Part shown: positions 43,150-54,479 of the stretch, in pieces
Numbering within the stretch: the first letter of the stretch is position 1
How the letters are laid out: every line of letters begins with the position of its first letter
DNA from: Amborella trichopoda
Taxonomy: Eukaryota > Streptophyta > Magnoliopsida > Amborellales > Amborellaceae
Direction of reading: 5' to 3'
DNA length: 64,000 nt
NCBI RefSeq assembly: GCF_000471905.2
Contig: NW_006500346.1
Span: forward strand, 1,004,720-1,068,719
The notes under the pieces: model-generated
Told to the model about the DNA's origin: nothing
The model's database searches: none
The model's input: only the letters and a program-made list of their open reading frames with translations
Made by a program: the position numbers and the translations under genes

Positions 43150-43660
43150 GGAAAGGTTATTCTTCTACAGCATAGAAGATCTATGCTTCTCCTACCATCC
43201 AGCTGTCCAATTTTGATCAAGAGAGTCACTCACCGTTTGATCTTATATCTGATGTCTCAAAGTATTTCATTTTTAGTTTTTTTATAAAAATTGTATGATT
43301 ATGAAATTTGGTACGTGCCATCTTCTCATTGGGGCGCACCTATAAAAAAATATTAAAAATATTTTTTTGATAAAATATAATGACCAAAATACCTCTTGAA
43401 ATTTTCAAGGGTATTTTGGTCATTTCATTTTATTGAAAATGTGTTTTTTATATTTTTCGCTAGTGCGAGTTTAATAGAGGATTGGACGTACAAAATTTGA
43501 TGTCAAAATAGTTTATGTAAAAAAAATTATAAATAAAATAGCGTAGAGTTATGACATTATGATTGGGGCAATCTTAGCCCTCCATTTAGAATAGACAGTT
43601 GGATAAGAAGAAATATATAAGTTTTAAGTTGCTGGGGAAGCATAAAAAGCTTGGCCGTGT
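43150..43660. mobile_element. MITE with internal palindromic core, copy 2
   Basis: Near-reverse complement of 40085-40525. CACTCACCGTTTGATCTTA at 43227-43245 pairs with TAAGATCAAACGGTGAGTG at 40451-40469. The internal hairpin ATGACCAAAATACC/GGTATTTTGGTCAT lies at about 43378-43424. Confidence 0.75.
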
Positions 43661-43845
43661 GTTATTAGCTTGAACTTAACTACCCGGTTCCAGTTCCTTG
43701 CAAATGGTTCCTCATTGCCTCGTTGAGATCTTACAACTTGTTTAGGTAAGTTATATATTTCTTTTCCAATTCAAATGGTTAATTTTGTTTTCAATTATAA
43801 ATAGTAAATGGAAAAAAAAGGGTCTTTCTCGTGATAATAACGAGA

Positions 43846-44245
43846 AGGAAAAAGTTTATATAAGGCTGCAACCTTAAAATGTAGAATTATATATGCATCT
43901 CAAAAATCTATTGGAAAATGTTGTTTTAATGTTGAAAAACCTTCAATTGATCATCTCAACATCAAGATGTATGAATATGAAAAAAAAAAAAAAAACAATT
44001 TTGAATCCTAAAAATAGTGCATCTAGCAACACATTATCTAGACAGTCCATTTTCAAGATTCTCGTATATTTATAGATCTACTTGATTTTAACCATTATTG
44101 GAGTTTAAAATTTTATAACTAGATATAAAAATAGTTTTTCAGATAATCCTAATAATATTTATATCAAAATTACATATTATGATAAAATTTGGAGGTGCGC
44201 CTTAATTGGATTGTTTAAGGTTGCAACCTTATAGAAACCACATCC
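43846..44245. mobile_element. MITE, TATAAGGTTGCAACC family
   Basis: Left AAAGTTTATATAAGGCTGCA, right GGTTGCAACCTTATAGAAAC, inverted repeats of about 25 bases with two differences. Interior as in the other copies. Confidence 0.8.
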
Positions 44246-44799
44246 ATATATTAATAAATTAAATTTACCACCACTTTTCTAGAGTTATTGTTGGCATCAG
44301 ACCTTTTGATAAAATCATTCACGTATGTGTGCATCTATGCGTTAAATTTTTTTTTAAAAAAATGATAAGTATTTTTTCTACAGTAGAGCACTCACACACT
44401 CTCATTTGTCTGATCCTGATTAGGCAATTAAGAGTATATTTAAATATATTTTTAAAAAAATCTTTTGTATGACTCGGATTAAGCTGAAAGTTGAAACGGC
44501 AATACATCGAAATAATACAGATAATGGGTATTTTGGTACGTCAACATATGCTGACTATGTTTGACCAAGAATTTCACATGTATTTGATATTGACCACCCT
44601 GAACATGGATCTGAAAAAAAAAAAAAATGAATACATATATAAGAAAATAAATTAACAAAATGTATATTTTTTATTTATTTTTTGTGCATCTCATTTATTG
44701 GATATTTCATTTTGATCGATAATTCAATTTAATTATTCACATATCATTAGATCCCGGCGATTATTTGAGCAAATATGCATTGCAAAAATGTGTGTGCGT

Positions 44800-45180
44800 T
44801 AATTTTATGGGTTTCACGCATTAAAATCTTTGTTTCAAAACCTAGATCAAGCAGCTAAACCAGATCTTTGTTTCAAAACCTGGATCAAGCAGCTAGACCA
44901 GTGACCAGTTGGACCGCTCCGTCCCAGGAAGAATCAAACCAATTATCCAGTGTGGAACCGGTCCCAAAAAAATTAAAATAATATTTTTAATTTTGAAATT
45001 TTTAAAATTAATATTTGACAAATAACAATAGGTGAGAACCAAACATTTATGTATGACACAATTACCCGATTCACTATCACCTTGTAACAACATTTTGATT
45101 TTCATTCCCATCACTAACACGACTTCAATAGTACCTTTAAAAAGTTGACTCTTAATCTATTTCGAAAAACGGGTAGAGTA
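44800..45180. repeat. ACCAGTTGGACC-type degenerate repeat
   Basis: Two tandem TTTGTTTCAAAACCTGGATC-like units (44830 and 44870), then words such as GACCAGTTGGACCG and GGAACCGGTCCC. No gene. Confidence 0.45.
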
Positions 45181-45457
45181 GTCTTTCCAAAAATTACTAA
45201 AAAAAAATGATCAACAATTGTCAGGCTATTTAATAAAGCCATCCATAAAAATCTAGGCCAATTTGGAATTATTGGCCGAAATCAATAAAGTCATCCATGA
45301 AAAACTAGGCCAAAATCAAATTATTGGCAGAAATCAACCTCAGCCAATTATCCCAATATGAACCAACGATTTTTAAATCACTCTTTTAAGTCATCCATGA
45401 AAATAGGTGGGATGGACTTGTCTTGTCAAAAAAAAAAAGTGGTATGGACTCAATTTT

Positions 45458-45458
<1 letters not shown>

Positions 45459-45541
<83 letters not shown>
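45459..45541 (+). repeat. (TAA)n microsatellite
   Basis: About 27 uninterrupted TAA units. The poly-Asn and poly-Leu frames across it are artefacts. Confidence 0.98.
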
Positions 45542-45545
<4 letters not shown>

Positions 45546-45825
45546 GAGGCTCATTGAAAAGGTTTTTCTAAAATAATGACATACTAAGGAGTCGATAAAT
45601 CCTTCACAAAGAAAAATCTCACCAACAAACATAAGAGTATGGGCACTTACAAAAGATAAAGACTTGGGATTCATGTATGGGTTAATCCGAGCCGTCCACG
45701 TTCCAAGCAAGGCTGGCAAAACTCAAACCCATGCTTGATCATAGGTCTCCCACCAACCCAACGGTGCCACCTAACCCTAAAATTTATTTGCAAAATAAAT
45801 TTCTACTAGGGTAAATTTAAGGGTT

Positions 45826-46115
45826 GAGGTTTGTATAAGGTGCCCACCTTATATTATATGAGTAAGGCGTACCTCTAGATTTTGTTGGAAGATATAGTTT
45901 CGGAGTTGGATACTTTTCAATGGGTTGAAAATCTATGTTCAACCCTAATTATAAATTTTAAAATTTTAAAATATGCAAATCAAGTAGATCTATAACCATT
46001 TGAAGATATAAAAAATAGGCGGTCCAAATAACTCAACTTCGAAACATTCTTTTCAACTTCAAAACACTATTTTCTACTGCACGTTATAGAATAAATTTTC
46101 GACCTTATTTATATA
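45826..46115. mobile_element. Possible MITE fragment
   Basis: GAGGTTTGTATAAGGTGCCC resembles 18718-18745. The interior has GTAGATCTATAACC as in related elements. It ends in a TATATATG/GTGTGT simple repeat at about 46110-46136. Confidence 0.4.
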
Positions 46116-46369
46116 TATATATATATGTGTGTGTCTGTTTTTTTAACCCTAATTAATTGGGAAATGGCTAAAATGATGATAATGGTGATAATGGTGCACG
46201 TCATCATCCCTTCTAAAATCCAAAACTCTCATGGCATTTATTACACTAGCAACTCTCATGGCATTTATTACACTAGCAATTTGTGTGTGCATCTGCAGTT
46301 GTATACAGCCGCATCTAAAATATTGCAAAAAATACATAATTATTCATTAACGTTTTAAAATATTGATCA

Positions 46370-46640
46370 GCTGGCTAGGTTGGTCACAAGTTGGACTAAT
46401 CCCGAATGTTGATTGGGGCCGGATCAAACCGATTTGCTAGTTCATGAACTAGTCCAAAAATATATATTATTTTGAAAAAAATAAAAAATAAAATGGGTGG
46501 ATTTGAGTGATTCGGCTAATCTGGATCAACTGGTTCCCTCTATAGCCTTTCAAAATCAAATTGGTTCTAGATTCTAGCTAAGAATCAAGTCCGTCCACTC
46601 CTATTCCCAATTTGGATAAGTGAGAACCAAATTGGCATTT
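46370..46640. repeat. Degenerate GGATCAAACCGATTTG-type repeat
   Basis: Words GGGGCCGGATCAAACCG, TAATCTGGATCAACTGG and CAAATTGGTTCTAG suggest an old repeat. No gene. Confidence 0.35.
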
Positions 46641-46781
46641 TCTAAATCCATATATTTGGTTGTAGAAATCAATGAGTCATTTCCACCTCGCCTACCATCC
46701 ATATGAAAATAAGGATTTCAAGCTTTGTAAAGTCTTTATGTTTTCTATCTTACAACCCCTTAAACCCCTATGATCATATAT

Positions 46782-47504
46782 TATTGATCTAAATAATTTG
46801 TGAAATGACTCCTTTCCATTTAAATAGACGATCCATTAGCCTTGGCCCTGTCCCTCTCAAAACTTATTTCTCTCTCAACCACCCAAATCAATTATCTCTC
46901 TCAAAAACTCTCTCAAAACTCACTTCACTGACTTTGATCCATCAGCCAGCCATTGAAACCTTAAAAATGTCCACTGCACAGAACAAAAGAACATGACTGC
47001 TCTCCTCCCAACATATTGTTTATTGACAACACAGGACCTCATAGTGTGAGGCCACATCCAAACCAAAGCCCCCTCCATTAAAATTCACAAAAAAAAAAAA
47101 TTTAAAAAAAGAAGGAAAGTTATGTTTATGTATAAGGATCAAGACTACAAGATAAGAGAGCATTTTCTACTCCAAAACCACATAATCCATCAAACACAGG
47201 TAATCCTTCTTCACCATGTCAAGCACAATAACGAAGCAAAACAATAGACCCATTAAAGCAGATTGATCAGAGTAGTTGTTTTAGATAAGCAAATACCCGC
47301 AAAGTTTTGAAAGAGAGACGATGGGAAGGTGGATATGTGATTTAGATCCTAGAGAGAAGGGCAAGAGACGAATTTTTGAGAGAGAGACAGCATAGGCTAG
47401 TTTAGAGAATGAGACGAAGTGTTTGGGAGAGAGACAATATAGGTTAAGGGGGGTCTTTAGGTTTCGATGAAAGCGAGTCATTTCACAAATTGTTTAGATC
47501 AATA
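46782..47504. repeat. Inverted repeat with CT-rich inner arms
   Basis: A 30-base segment at 46782-46811 (TATTGATCTAAATAATTTG...) recurs inverted at 47475-47504 with one mismatch. Inside, both arms run into CTCTCTC-rich DNA. The reading frames starting at each arm (46805 + and 47481 -) are mirror products of this repeat rather than genes. Confidence 0.7.
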
Positions 47505-48144
47505 GTAGATCGTCAAAGATATCTAGAGGGTTGGAATATAAAAAATACAAAAACCTTATACTGTCAAATATATTTAAAATCTTTGGGTCTTCTATGAAAT
47601 AGGTTCCAAAAATAGGGAGTACGCAGCTTAGAGACTTGAGCTTTAAGTTTTTTTATATTTGGAGATTGATCACTAGATTCTAGAGATTACGTCCCTAAAA
47701 TTTGCCATAAAAAAAAATGTTCCTAGCATGAATTTTGCTATCTTTTTTAGAGAATAACCCCTAATATAAAATTGGAACATTGAAAGCAACATTGAGAAAA
47801 TAGAGAGAGAGAGTAGAAAATATCTTGGCAACTTGGGATTATCAAAGAGATCTCACTTTAAAAGGTAAGTATTTTCATTATTTTTTTAATTTTTTTTTCC
47901 GAAAAACTTACCATGCATCCCTACCTCTCTGCTGTGAATGGACGGTTGGAATAACTTCAACCATAATGACATGTGAGCCACTTATTGTTCTAATCGAGCT
48001 TAGGTGGTAGGGCGCGCACCGAAGGTTGGGTAGGTCTATCAATAACTCCAACAAATTTCTTTTCTATAAATCACATGAACATAAAATTTGGTGCACGTCA
48101 TCATCTCAATGGGGCGCACTAGTATAAATAAAACAAGGTAAAGT

Positions 48145-48263
48145 ATATCATCATCATCATAATTTTTTTTCAATTAATTGGGGTTGGCTACAAGAATCAT
48201 GTTCCACCATTTTGCTTTATTAAAGGCTATACCCTCAGTGAGGCCACAAGTCCCAATATCCCA
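48145..48263 (-). mobile_element. RTE LINE 3' tail fragment, nested
   Basis: ATCATCATCATAATTTT, AATTGGGGTTGGCTAC and CCCTCAGTGAGGCCACAAG are the reverse complement of the RTE 3' end seen at 19830-19945. Confidence 0.75.
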
Positions 48264-48494
48264 AGGAAAAGTATATAATGAGACTATTTATTTTTGGTAC
48301 AAGAAGGTCATAATTATATTGACTATTGGATGTACAATTGAGTGGTTGCATTCATTTTATTGATCAAGGTCAAAGTTCAAAATACAAATTTTCAAACTTT
48401 GCGACACACCCAAGCTATCAGAATTTATATCAGATGGTTGTAAGTAACTGTGACCTTACTGTACCAAAGTAAATAGCCTCATTGTATACAATCC
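48264..48494. mobile_element. MITE, GGGATTGTATACAATGAGACC family, nested
   Basis: Left AGTATATAATGAGACTATTT, right AAATAGCCTCATTGTATACA, inverted. Interior CAAACTTTGCGACACACCC and GATGGTTGTAAGTAACTGTG as in related copies. Confidence 0.75.
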
Positions 48495-48992
48495 TGTAAA
48501 ACAAATATTTATAAAACATAAAATTGACCAAAATAACAATAAAACTTTCAGGGGTATTTTGTTCATTTTATTTGATCATAAATATATTTTTATATTTTAT
48601 TTTAACATAAATATATTTTTATATATTTGGTAAGTGCAACCTTGAGATAGGATTAGATGCACCAAATTTGGTGTCAATATCATTAATATAAATAAATAAA
48701 ATAAAATAGTCCCTAAGCATGACATTACAATGAGGACCATCTCAATCGTTCATTCAAATAGGACGACTACGAGAGGAGAGATGCACGTAAAAATATATAA
48801 GGGTAGGAATGTGTAGTAAGGTTTTCCTTTGCTTTTTTGAAAAAAGTTTACACGTGGGCAACCAACACAGTAACTCCCAATTGCCACCATCCAATTCGTT
48901 GGAGATTGGTGTTGGACAGGGTGATGGGGAATTACCATGTGGACTGCCCAAATTATCAATTTTTATTAATACTTTTTTACATGAATATATGA

Positions 48993-49355
48993 AGGAAAAA
49001 GTTTATATAAGGATGCAATCTTATAATGCAGAATGCATCATCTCACAAATCCATCGAAAAATGTAGTTTTAATGTTGAAAAATTCTTAGATTGATCATCT
49101 CGACATCGAGATGTATGACCATGAAAAATAAAAAGATTTTAAGTATCAGAAATAGTGGATTTTACAACATATTATCCATACCATCCATTTTCATGATTTT
49201 CATATGTTTATAGATCTACTTGATTTTAACCATTTTTTAAATTTAAAATTTTATAATTAGATATAAAAATAGATTTTGAGATAATCATAATAACATTTTA
49301 CATCAAAATTATATATCATGATAAAATTTGAAAGTGTACCTTACCTCTACAGTTA
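48993..49355. mobile_element. MITE, TATAAGGTTGCAACC family, right end degraded
   Basis: Left GGAAAAAGTTTATATAAGG and the same interior order as 43846-44245 (CATCTCGACATCGAGATG, TTTATAGATCTACTTGATTT). Ends at GTACCTTACC without a clear terminus. Confidence 0.7.
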
Positions 49356-49429
49356 TGTACGTATGCATCGGTATGCCAACTACACCTATATATGAATTAT
49401 CTTATATTAAAAATATGAAAAGGAAAATT

Positions 49430-49640
49430 CAAAAAAAAAAAAAAAAAAAAAATGATTGGCTTTTCGAGAGAATGAGCCCTCAAATAAATCGAACCATTGA
49501 AAGCAACATTGGAAAATAGGGAGAGGGGAGAATCTATTAGATAAAAGAGAGGTGGGGGAATCCATATATATATAGAGAGAGAGGAAACCTAATGGAACTT
49601 GGAAGCCACTAACATCGCTGTTGTGTGTGATGGACCTTAG
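49430..49640. repeat. Repeat shared with 47735-47810
   Basis: A poly(A) run at 49430-49452, then CCATTGAAAGCAACATTGG, which also occurs at about 47782-47801, followed in both by GAGAGAGAG-rich DNA. Confidence 0.55.
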
Positions 49641-49794
49641 TCAAGTCACGGGCGGGCCACTGCAAGGTGTGGGCCCCGGAGAAGAAAGCGTTGCCTGGAT
49701 TTTAGTCATGAATGAAACTACATTCAAAATGTAATAATGAAAATTTTGTTATATGCACCTGCAAGATCAACATGTGTATTTGCTCCTTCGGGCA

Positions 49795-50310
49795 AAAACC
49801 TTGGCTTGGACTAATTCATAGGACTACTTCATATGCACCATCAAGATCAAAGCAAGTCACATTAATTTTGACCATTGGATGTGAAATTCGGTGGCTACAC
49901 TTATTTCATCGACCAAGCTCAAACTTCAGGAGAAATTTTATCGAACTTTGCGACACATCGAATGGCTGTAAGTAATTGTGACCACTTTGTATAAAAAATA
50001 AATGGTCTCATTGTATGCGATCCCTTGTTTATATATTATAAGAGAATGTATATAATATAAATAAGGGATTATATACAATTATACTATTTACTTTTAATAC
50101 AAGGTGGTCACAATTACTTACAACCATCCGATGTGAAATTTGATAGCTTGGATGTGTCACAAAGTTTGAAAAAATTTATTTTGAAGTTTGAACTTGGTCA
50201 ATGAAATAATTGTAGCCACCCAATTTCACATCCAATGGCCAAAACTAATGTGACCACCTTGTACCAAAGCTAAATGGTATCACTCTATACTTTCCTTATA
50301 AAATAATTCA
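49795..50310. mobile_element. Fold-back element made of two inverted MITE copies
   Basis: Two copies of the GGGATTGTATACAATGAGACC family face each other around 50030-50065 (TTATATATTATAAGAG / ATAATATAAATAAGGG). Left-arm words such as CCATTGGATGTGAAATTCGG and TTGCGACACATC reappear inverted on the right. Each arm is about 230 bases. Confidence 0.8.
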
Positions 50311-50555
50311 TATAGAGTCTAGATAAAAACCAATGGCCTAAGTATTTTCCTCAAATTTTATTATTTTTAGTTTTTAAAAATCATTCTTTTTACATATTAA
50401 TGATCATCAAGTTAAAAATTTCATATACCTAAAAAAAATTTGGGTAAAAAGTAGATCATGACGACGGGACATATGAGTTCCAAGGCTTATAAATACCTTC
50501 TCCTAAACTAATTCGTTAATACATATTTCTCAAAAATTATATATATATAAGATCT
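50311..50555. other. Intergenic, no gene seen
   Basis: AT-rich, no recognisable feature. Confidence 0.4.
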
Positions 50556-51003
50556 TGTCAGCCTAAGGACGTACTGCTACAGTAAATGCCAATGGCCCAG
50601 ATTCAATATGGGCTGATTTGACGATCTCGAATACCCATTAGTGTTTGAATTTTAATTTTTTTTTTCTACAAGTCAAATTGATCTGAAATTTTGAGTATGT
50701 TTACATAAAAAATAGGTGAATATTAGAAAAATATAAAAAAATATTTTACAAGAAAAAATTAATCAAAATACCTTTGTAAAGTTTCAGGAGTATTTTGATC
50801 AATTTATTTTTTACGGATTATTTTTTTATATATTTTTATTAAGTGTGCCTTAATGAGAATAATATATACCTAAAATTTCAAGTGATTTGGATTTATAAAA
50901 AAAATTAAAATTTAAACATAAAAAATAATCGTGACCGTCAGATCGACCTAAATTCAATCTGGACCATTAACGTTTACTGTATCAGTCAGACAGTGGGTCT
51001 ACA
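50556..51003. mobile_element. MITE with long inverted ends and palindromic core
   Basis: Left arm GCTACAGTAAATGCCAATGG and CCCAGATTCAATATGGG; right arm ATTCAATCTGGACC and GTTTACTGTATCAGTC, inverted. The core AATCAAAATACC/GTATTTTGATCAATT (about 50757-50803) resembles that of the 40085, 43150 and 47898 elements. Confidence 0.75.
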
Positions 51004-51384
51004 TAATCCACTTCTATATAAATATATTAGAAAATTAACTGGGTGAAGACATGCCCGTAACCATTTTTTCATATAAATTAACGAGATTGCGTTTTTTTTT
51101 AAGGTGTCAAGAGGCGGTGTCAAGATTGAATACCACATGAGGGTAGGGCCCCTTTCATGAAATCATAATATTTTATTATTTAGAATTTCCTCAATTGTGT
51201 CAACATTGGTTTAACGTTCAATGTTATGGCTACTTTCAATAATGTCAAGACTGCCACTTAAAGAATCTTGGAGATGGATTTTGTTGGTTCCCAAGGTGGA
51301 TGAATTATATTTTAATTGAAAAGGAGATTAAAAGGCCTAAAGAAAACTTGGATAAATTATTGTTGAAAAAATGGTTTGATAGGG

Positions 51385-51735
51385 CTGCACCTTATCAAAG
51401 ATAAGTAAAGTTTCGTTTTATAATTCATAAAAAATTACAATTCAACTATGGAAAAGCCTTTACATTGATCATTTAAGCTCGAACATATTAGTTATAAAAA
51501 ATTTGGATTTTAAGCTTTAACAAAATATATTGTAACAATTTATTTAAATAGTCTATTTCACCATAAAATTAAGTGTTCATAGATCTGTAAGATATATATC
51601 ATTTTTTTAATTTTAAATTTCATTATCGGTATTGAAAATTGATTTAGATGAAAATTTTAGCTATGAAAAGTACTTTCGAGACGCGCATTTGAGATGAGGC
51701 TTTATTTTGTTTCATGAAGACAAGGCCCTATATAA
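51385..51735. mobile_element. Probable MITE
   Basis: GATAGGGCTGCACCTTATC at the left and AAGACAAGGCCCTATATAATC at the right are inverted repeats. A similar arrangement is at 58945-59410. Confidence 0.55.
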
Positions 51736-52212
51736 TCTTCGTCTCTTGTTTGTTCTTAGGTCCAATGAGCTGAATTTTATTGTACTGAGGACAAAGAAAA
51801 GGCCAACTTTGACCAAATATGTGTGGCTTTTTCTTTGTAACGTGGAAGGACTATCGGTCGGACTAGAGTGTTAGAAGTCATGCATGGTAAGCCTCACTTT
51901 TTCGGTTTTTCCAATATAAGTGTCAATAGAAAATGATGAACAAGGGGCGTCTACTTATCTGAAAATGACTCAATGACAACTACTTCGTGGTTATAAATAA
52001 AAAAAATGACAACTACTTAGGTCGTTATAAATAGAAATAATTATATGTGTATCCTTTATAATTACCATAATTACTAAAATTTCTCTCAATTTATTAAATA
52101 TTATATTGTATAATTTTTTGTCCTATTTTTTGTTCCCATTTTACCCTCATATTTTATGTTGAAAATCCAAAGTCATATATTTGGAGCCGTATATGACTGT
52201 AGATCTCCAATG

Positions 52213-52298
52213 TTTGAAATCATAAAGTTACTTAACAATTTCATATTTCTAATATCTGAAAGCATAAGGTTGCTTAATAATTTCATATTTTCAATATC
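52213..52298. repeat. Imperfect tandem repeat of about 43 bp
   Basis: TTGAAATCATAAAGTTACTTAA and TCTGAAAGCATAAGG-type units follow each other with a common AATTTCATATTTT end. A third decayed unit starts near 52299. Confidence 0.6.
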
Positions 52299-52892
52299 TG
52301 AAATCACGAGGTCACCTTATTAGGATATTGGATTTCTTTATGAGTTCAGACATTGGATATCTGAAGTTATGAAGTTATCTTTATGTCTTTTAATTTCAAC
52401 ATCCAAGAGAGGGCAAAATGGGACCAAAAACGGGATTCATGTGTAATATTTAAAATTTGAGGGATTTTAGTAATTAGATTAACTATGTATTTTTTTCGGA
52501 ATGAGGGTAGATTTATGCAACTTTTAAATTATAAATTATTTTGTGGGAAGTGACACCTCAAATTGTTGCCAAAAATGCATTTTTGGTGTCAGAAAACACG
52601 CAAATTGATTATCATGATCTCAACAATCATGTACCTGAAGAAAAATAGGCTTTTTAGCCCTAACAAAAGTCTATTTTATAATAGTTTTTGGATCATTCTT
52701 TCTAAATGTTCACATGTCCATCAGATCTTCACCAGTTTCGAAACTTCACGACAAATAGTAGGGGCAGATTTAATTTGCAGACCATTAAAAGGGTTTCTAA
52801 CACTAAATATGCATTTTTTAATAAAGTTTTAAAGCATTGTTTTACCAAATATTGTAAAGCCACGGCCGTATTAAAACCACACATTTAAATTA

Positions 52893-53300
52893 GGAAAAAT
52901 TTCGTATAGACCTATAATTCCCCATCTTATTTCACGGTAGACCCTCCTTCTATTTTTATTTCAAGCAGTATAAAAAAACCCTTAAGTATTTCACCATACC
53001 CCTTCATATCTTCTCTGCCACATTTATCTACTTTTGGCCGCAATAACTAGCCCCAACAATTGTTTTATTCCATCTCAATCCAAAATGTAAAATAGAGTTA
53101 AAAAAGCTTTTGGATTGAGTTGGAATAAAACAATTTGCTGGGGCTAGTTTTTATGGCTAAAAGTGATTAAACGTGGGCAAGAAGAGATGAGGGGGCACGG
53201 TGTAATACCTGAGGGTTTTTTTATGCCGCTTGAAAAAAAAATAGAATGAAGGTCTGCCGTAAAATAAGATGGAGAATTAGGGGTCTGTACGAAATTTCCC
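52893..53300. mobile_element. Fold-back MITE, Mutator-like, 9-bp target duplication
   Basis: Almost the whole 408 bp is an inverted repeat: GGAAAAATTTCGTATAGACC at the left pairs with GGTCTGTACGAAATTTCCC at the right, continuing to a centre near 53090-53110. Flanks TTTAAATTA (52884-52892) and TTCAAGTTA (53301-53309) match at seven of nine bases. Confidence 0.85.
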
Positions 53301-53402
53301 TTCAAGTTATTCAAAATTTAAACTTATCCAGATTTTTACTCTATTAATTACTAACCAAACCTGCAGCTGATTTTGGCTTTATTTTTAGTTCATTTATTCA
53401 AA

Positions 53403-53602
53403 GAGAAATGATCTTATAAAACCCTCTCCCACCCATGTATGTAAGACCCCAAAGGATTACCATTAAAGTTGACACGGATCTCTAAAAAAGTTATTACATG
53501 GGTGTAGGACTTGACTTTTCTATAGATCCGTACCAAATTTAATGATGATTCGTTGGGGTCCTACACACATGGGTGGGGGAGGGTCCTCTAAGATCATTTC
53601 TG
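53403..53602. mobile_element. Fold-back MITE, Mutator-like, perfect 9-bp target duplication
   Basis: 200 bp with ends GAGAAATGATCTTA and TAAGATCATTTCTG and long internal pairing (CCCACCCATGTATG with CACATGGGTGGGGG). Flanked by identical TTATTCAAA at 53394-53402 and 53603-53611. Confidence 0.92.
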
Positions 53603-53797
53603 TTATTCAAAACCTTGTGGAACCTTTAGAAAGTTAGTAAGAAAGATAGAATCCTTGCCTCATTCATGTTAGATAGAGGTGAGGAGAGGACTATTGCGTT
53701 TATTTGTGCTAGCAAATGCTCTAAAGCAGCCTCTCTTTTGTTGAACTGACAGGTAGCAGCAAACATTAGAAAAGGTGAAGCCTCTCTTAAAGTAGTT

Positions 53798-54036
53798 CGA
53801 CACAACATATATTTAGTTCGACAATGGTGTCTACATCTACGGAGGGTAAACCAGTTTATCATTAATAGGGATTACTCTGGTTTACCATAGATTTATGGAA
53901 TTATGACTATTACCTTTTAAGAAAAAAATCCCATTACTTTGGTAATCTCACAAAATATGAAACTCAATATAGGAACGTTAATATCTTGTATATACAAGAT
54001 AAAAAACTCAGTATTCGGTTCCTATAACTGTCAACA
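53798..54036 (-). repeat. 3' LTR of the Copia element
   Basis: Begins TGTTGACAG at 54036 on the minus strand and matches the other LTR through words such as ACGGAGGGTAAACCAGTTTA and CCCATTACTTTGGTAATC. Its far end diverges near 53798. Confidence 0.75.
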
Positions 54037-54048
54037 GTCCCCCTCAAG
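54037..54048 (-). other. Polypurine tract of the Copia element
   Basis: CTTGAGGGGGAC directly before the TGTTGA of the 3' LTR on the minus strand, as usual in plant Copia elements. Confidence 0.8.
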
Positions 54049-54479
54049 TTTGTGTGTAGATATCAATAGAGCCCAACTTGGATAGTATTTGATGGAACAT
54101 TGTCTTTACAATAGCTTTGGTAAACATGTATGCAAGTTGGTATTCACTTCGAACATAATGAGAATTAATAATTTTTTACTTAAGTGATAACCAACTTCTG
54201 TGTGTTTGGTTCTTTCATAAAAACTGGATTAGAGGCTGTATGTACAGCTGCTTGATTATCATAAAATATCTCCATAGGATTGACTGTTGGGAACCCCATA
54301 TGTCGAAGTAGCTATTTTAGCCACATCAATTCATTTGTAGTTGAAGCCATAGCTCTATATTCGGCCTCTATACTGGATCGAACAACTACATTTTTCTTAT
54401 TGCTTTTTCAATTAGCTAAGTTTATTCCGATCAATGTACAATAGCAGGTAGTGGACCTGATGTCAATTGGACTACCTGC
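54049..54479 (-). pseudogene. Copia RNase H remnant
   Basis: Minus-strand fragments between RT and the polypurine tract. EYRAMASTTNE-like coding is visible around 54330-54370, and the HQIADI-type end region is degraded. Assigned mainly by position. Confidence 0.55.

Larger units (their letters stand above)
47898..48830. mobile_element. MITE with palindromic core, copy 3, carrying nested insertions
   Basis: Ends CGAAAAACTTACCATGCATC and GGAATGTGTAGTAAGGTTTT are inverted repeats. Family interior (AAATTTGGTGCACGTCATC, GGGGCGCACT) is interrupted after 48137 by an RTE fragment and a second MITE, then resumes at about 48520 with the core GACCAAAAT/GGGGTATTTTG. Confidence 0.65.

Noticed and set aside
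45358-45719. Poly-Asn and poly-Leu frames
   Set aside because: Produced by the (TAA)n microsatellite.
48750-49066. Overlapping frames on both strands near 48.8-49.0 kb
   Set aside because: They lie in MITE ends, on opposite strands of the same sequence, without domains.
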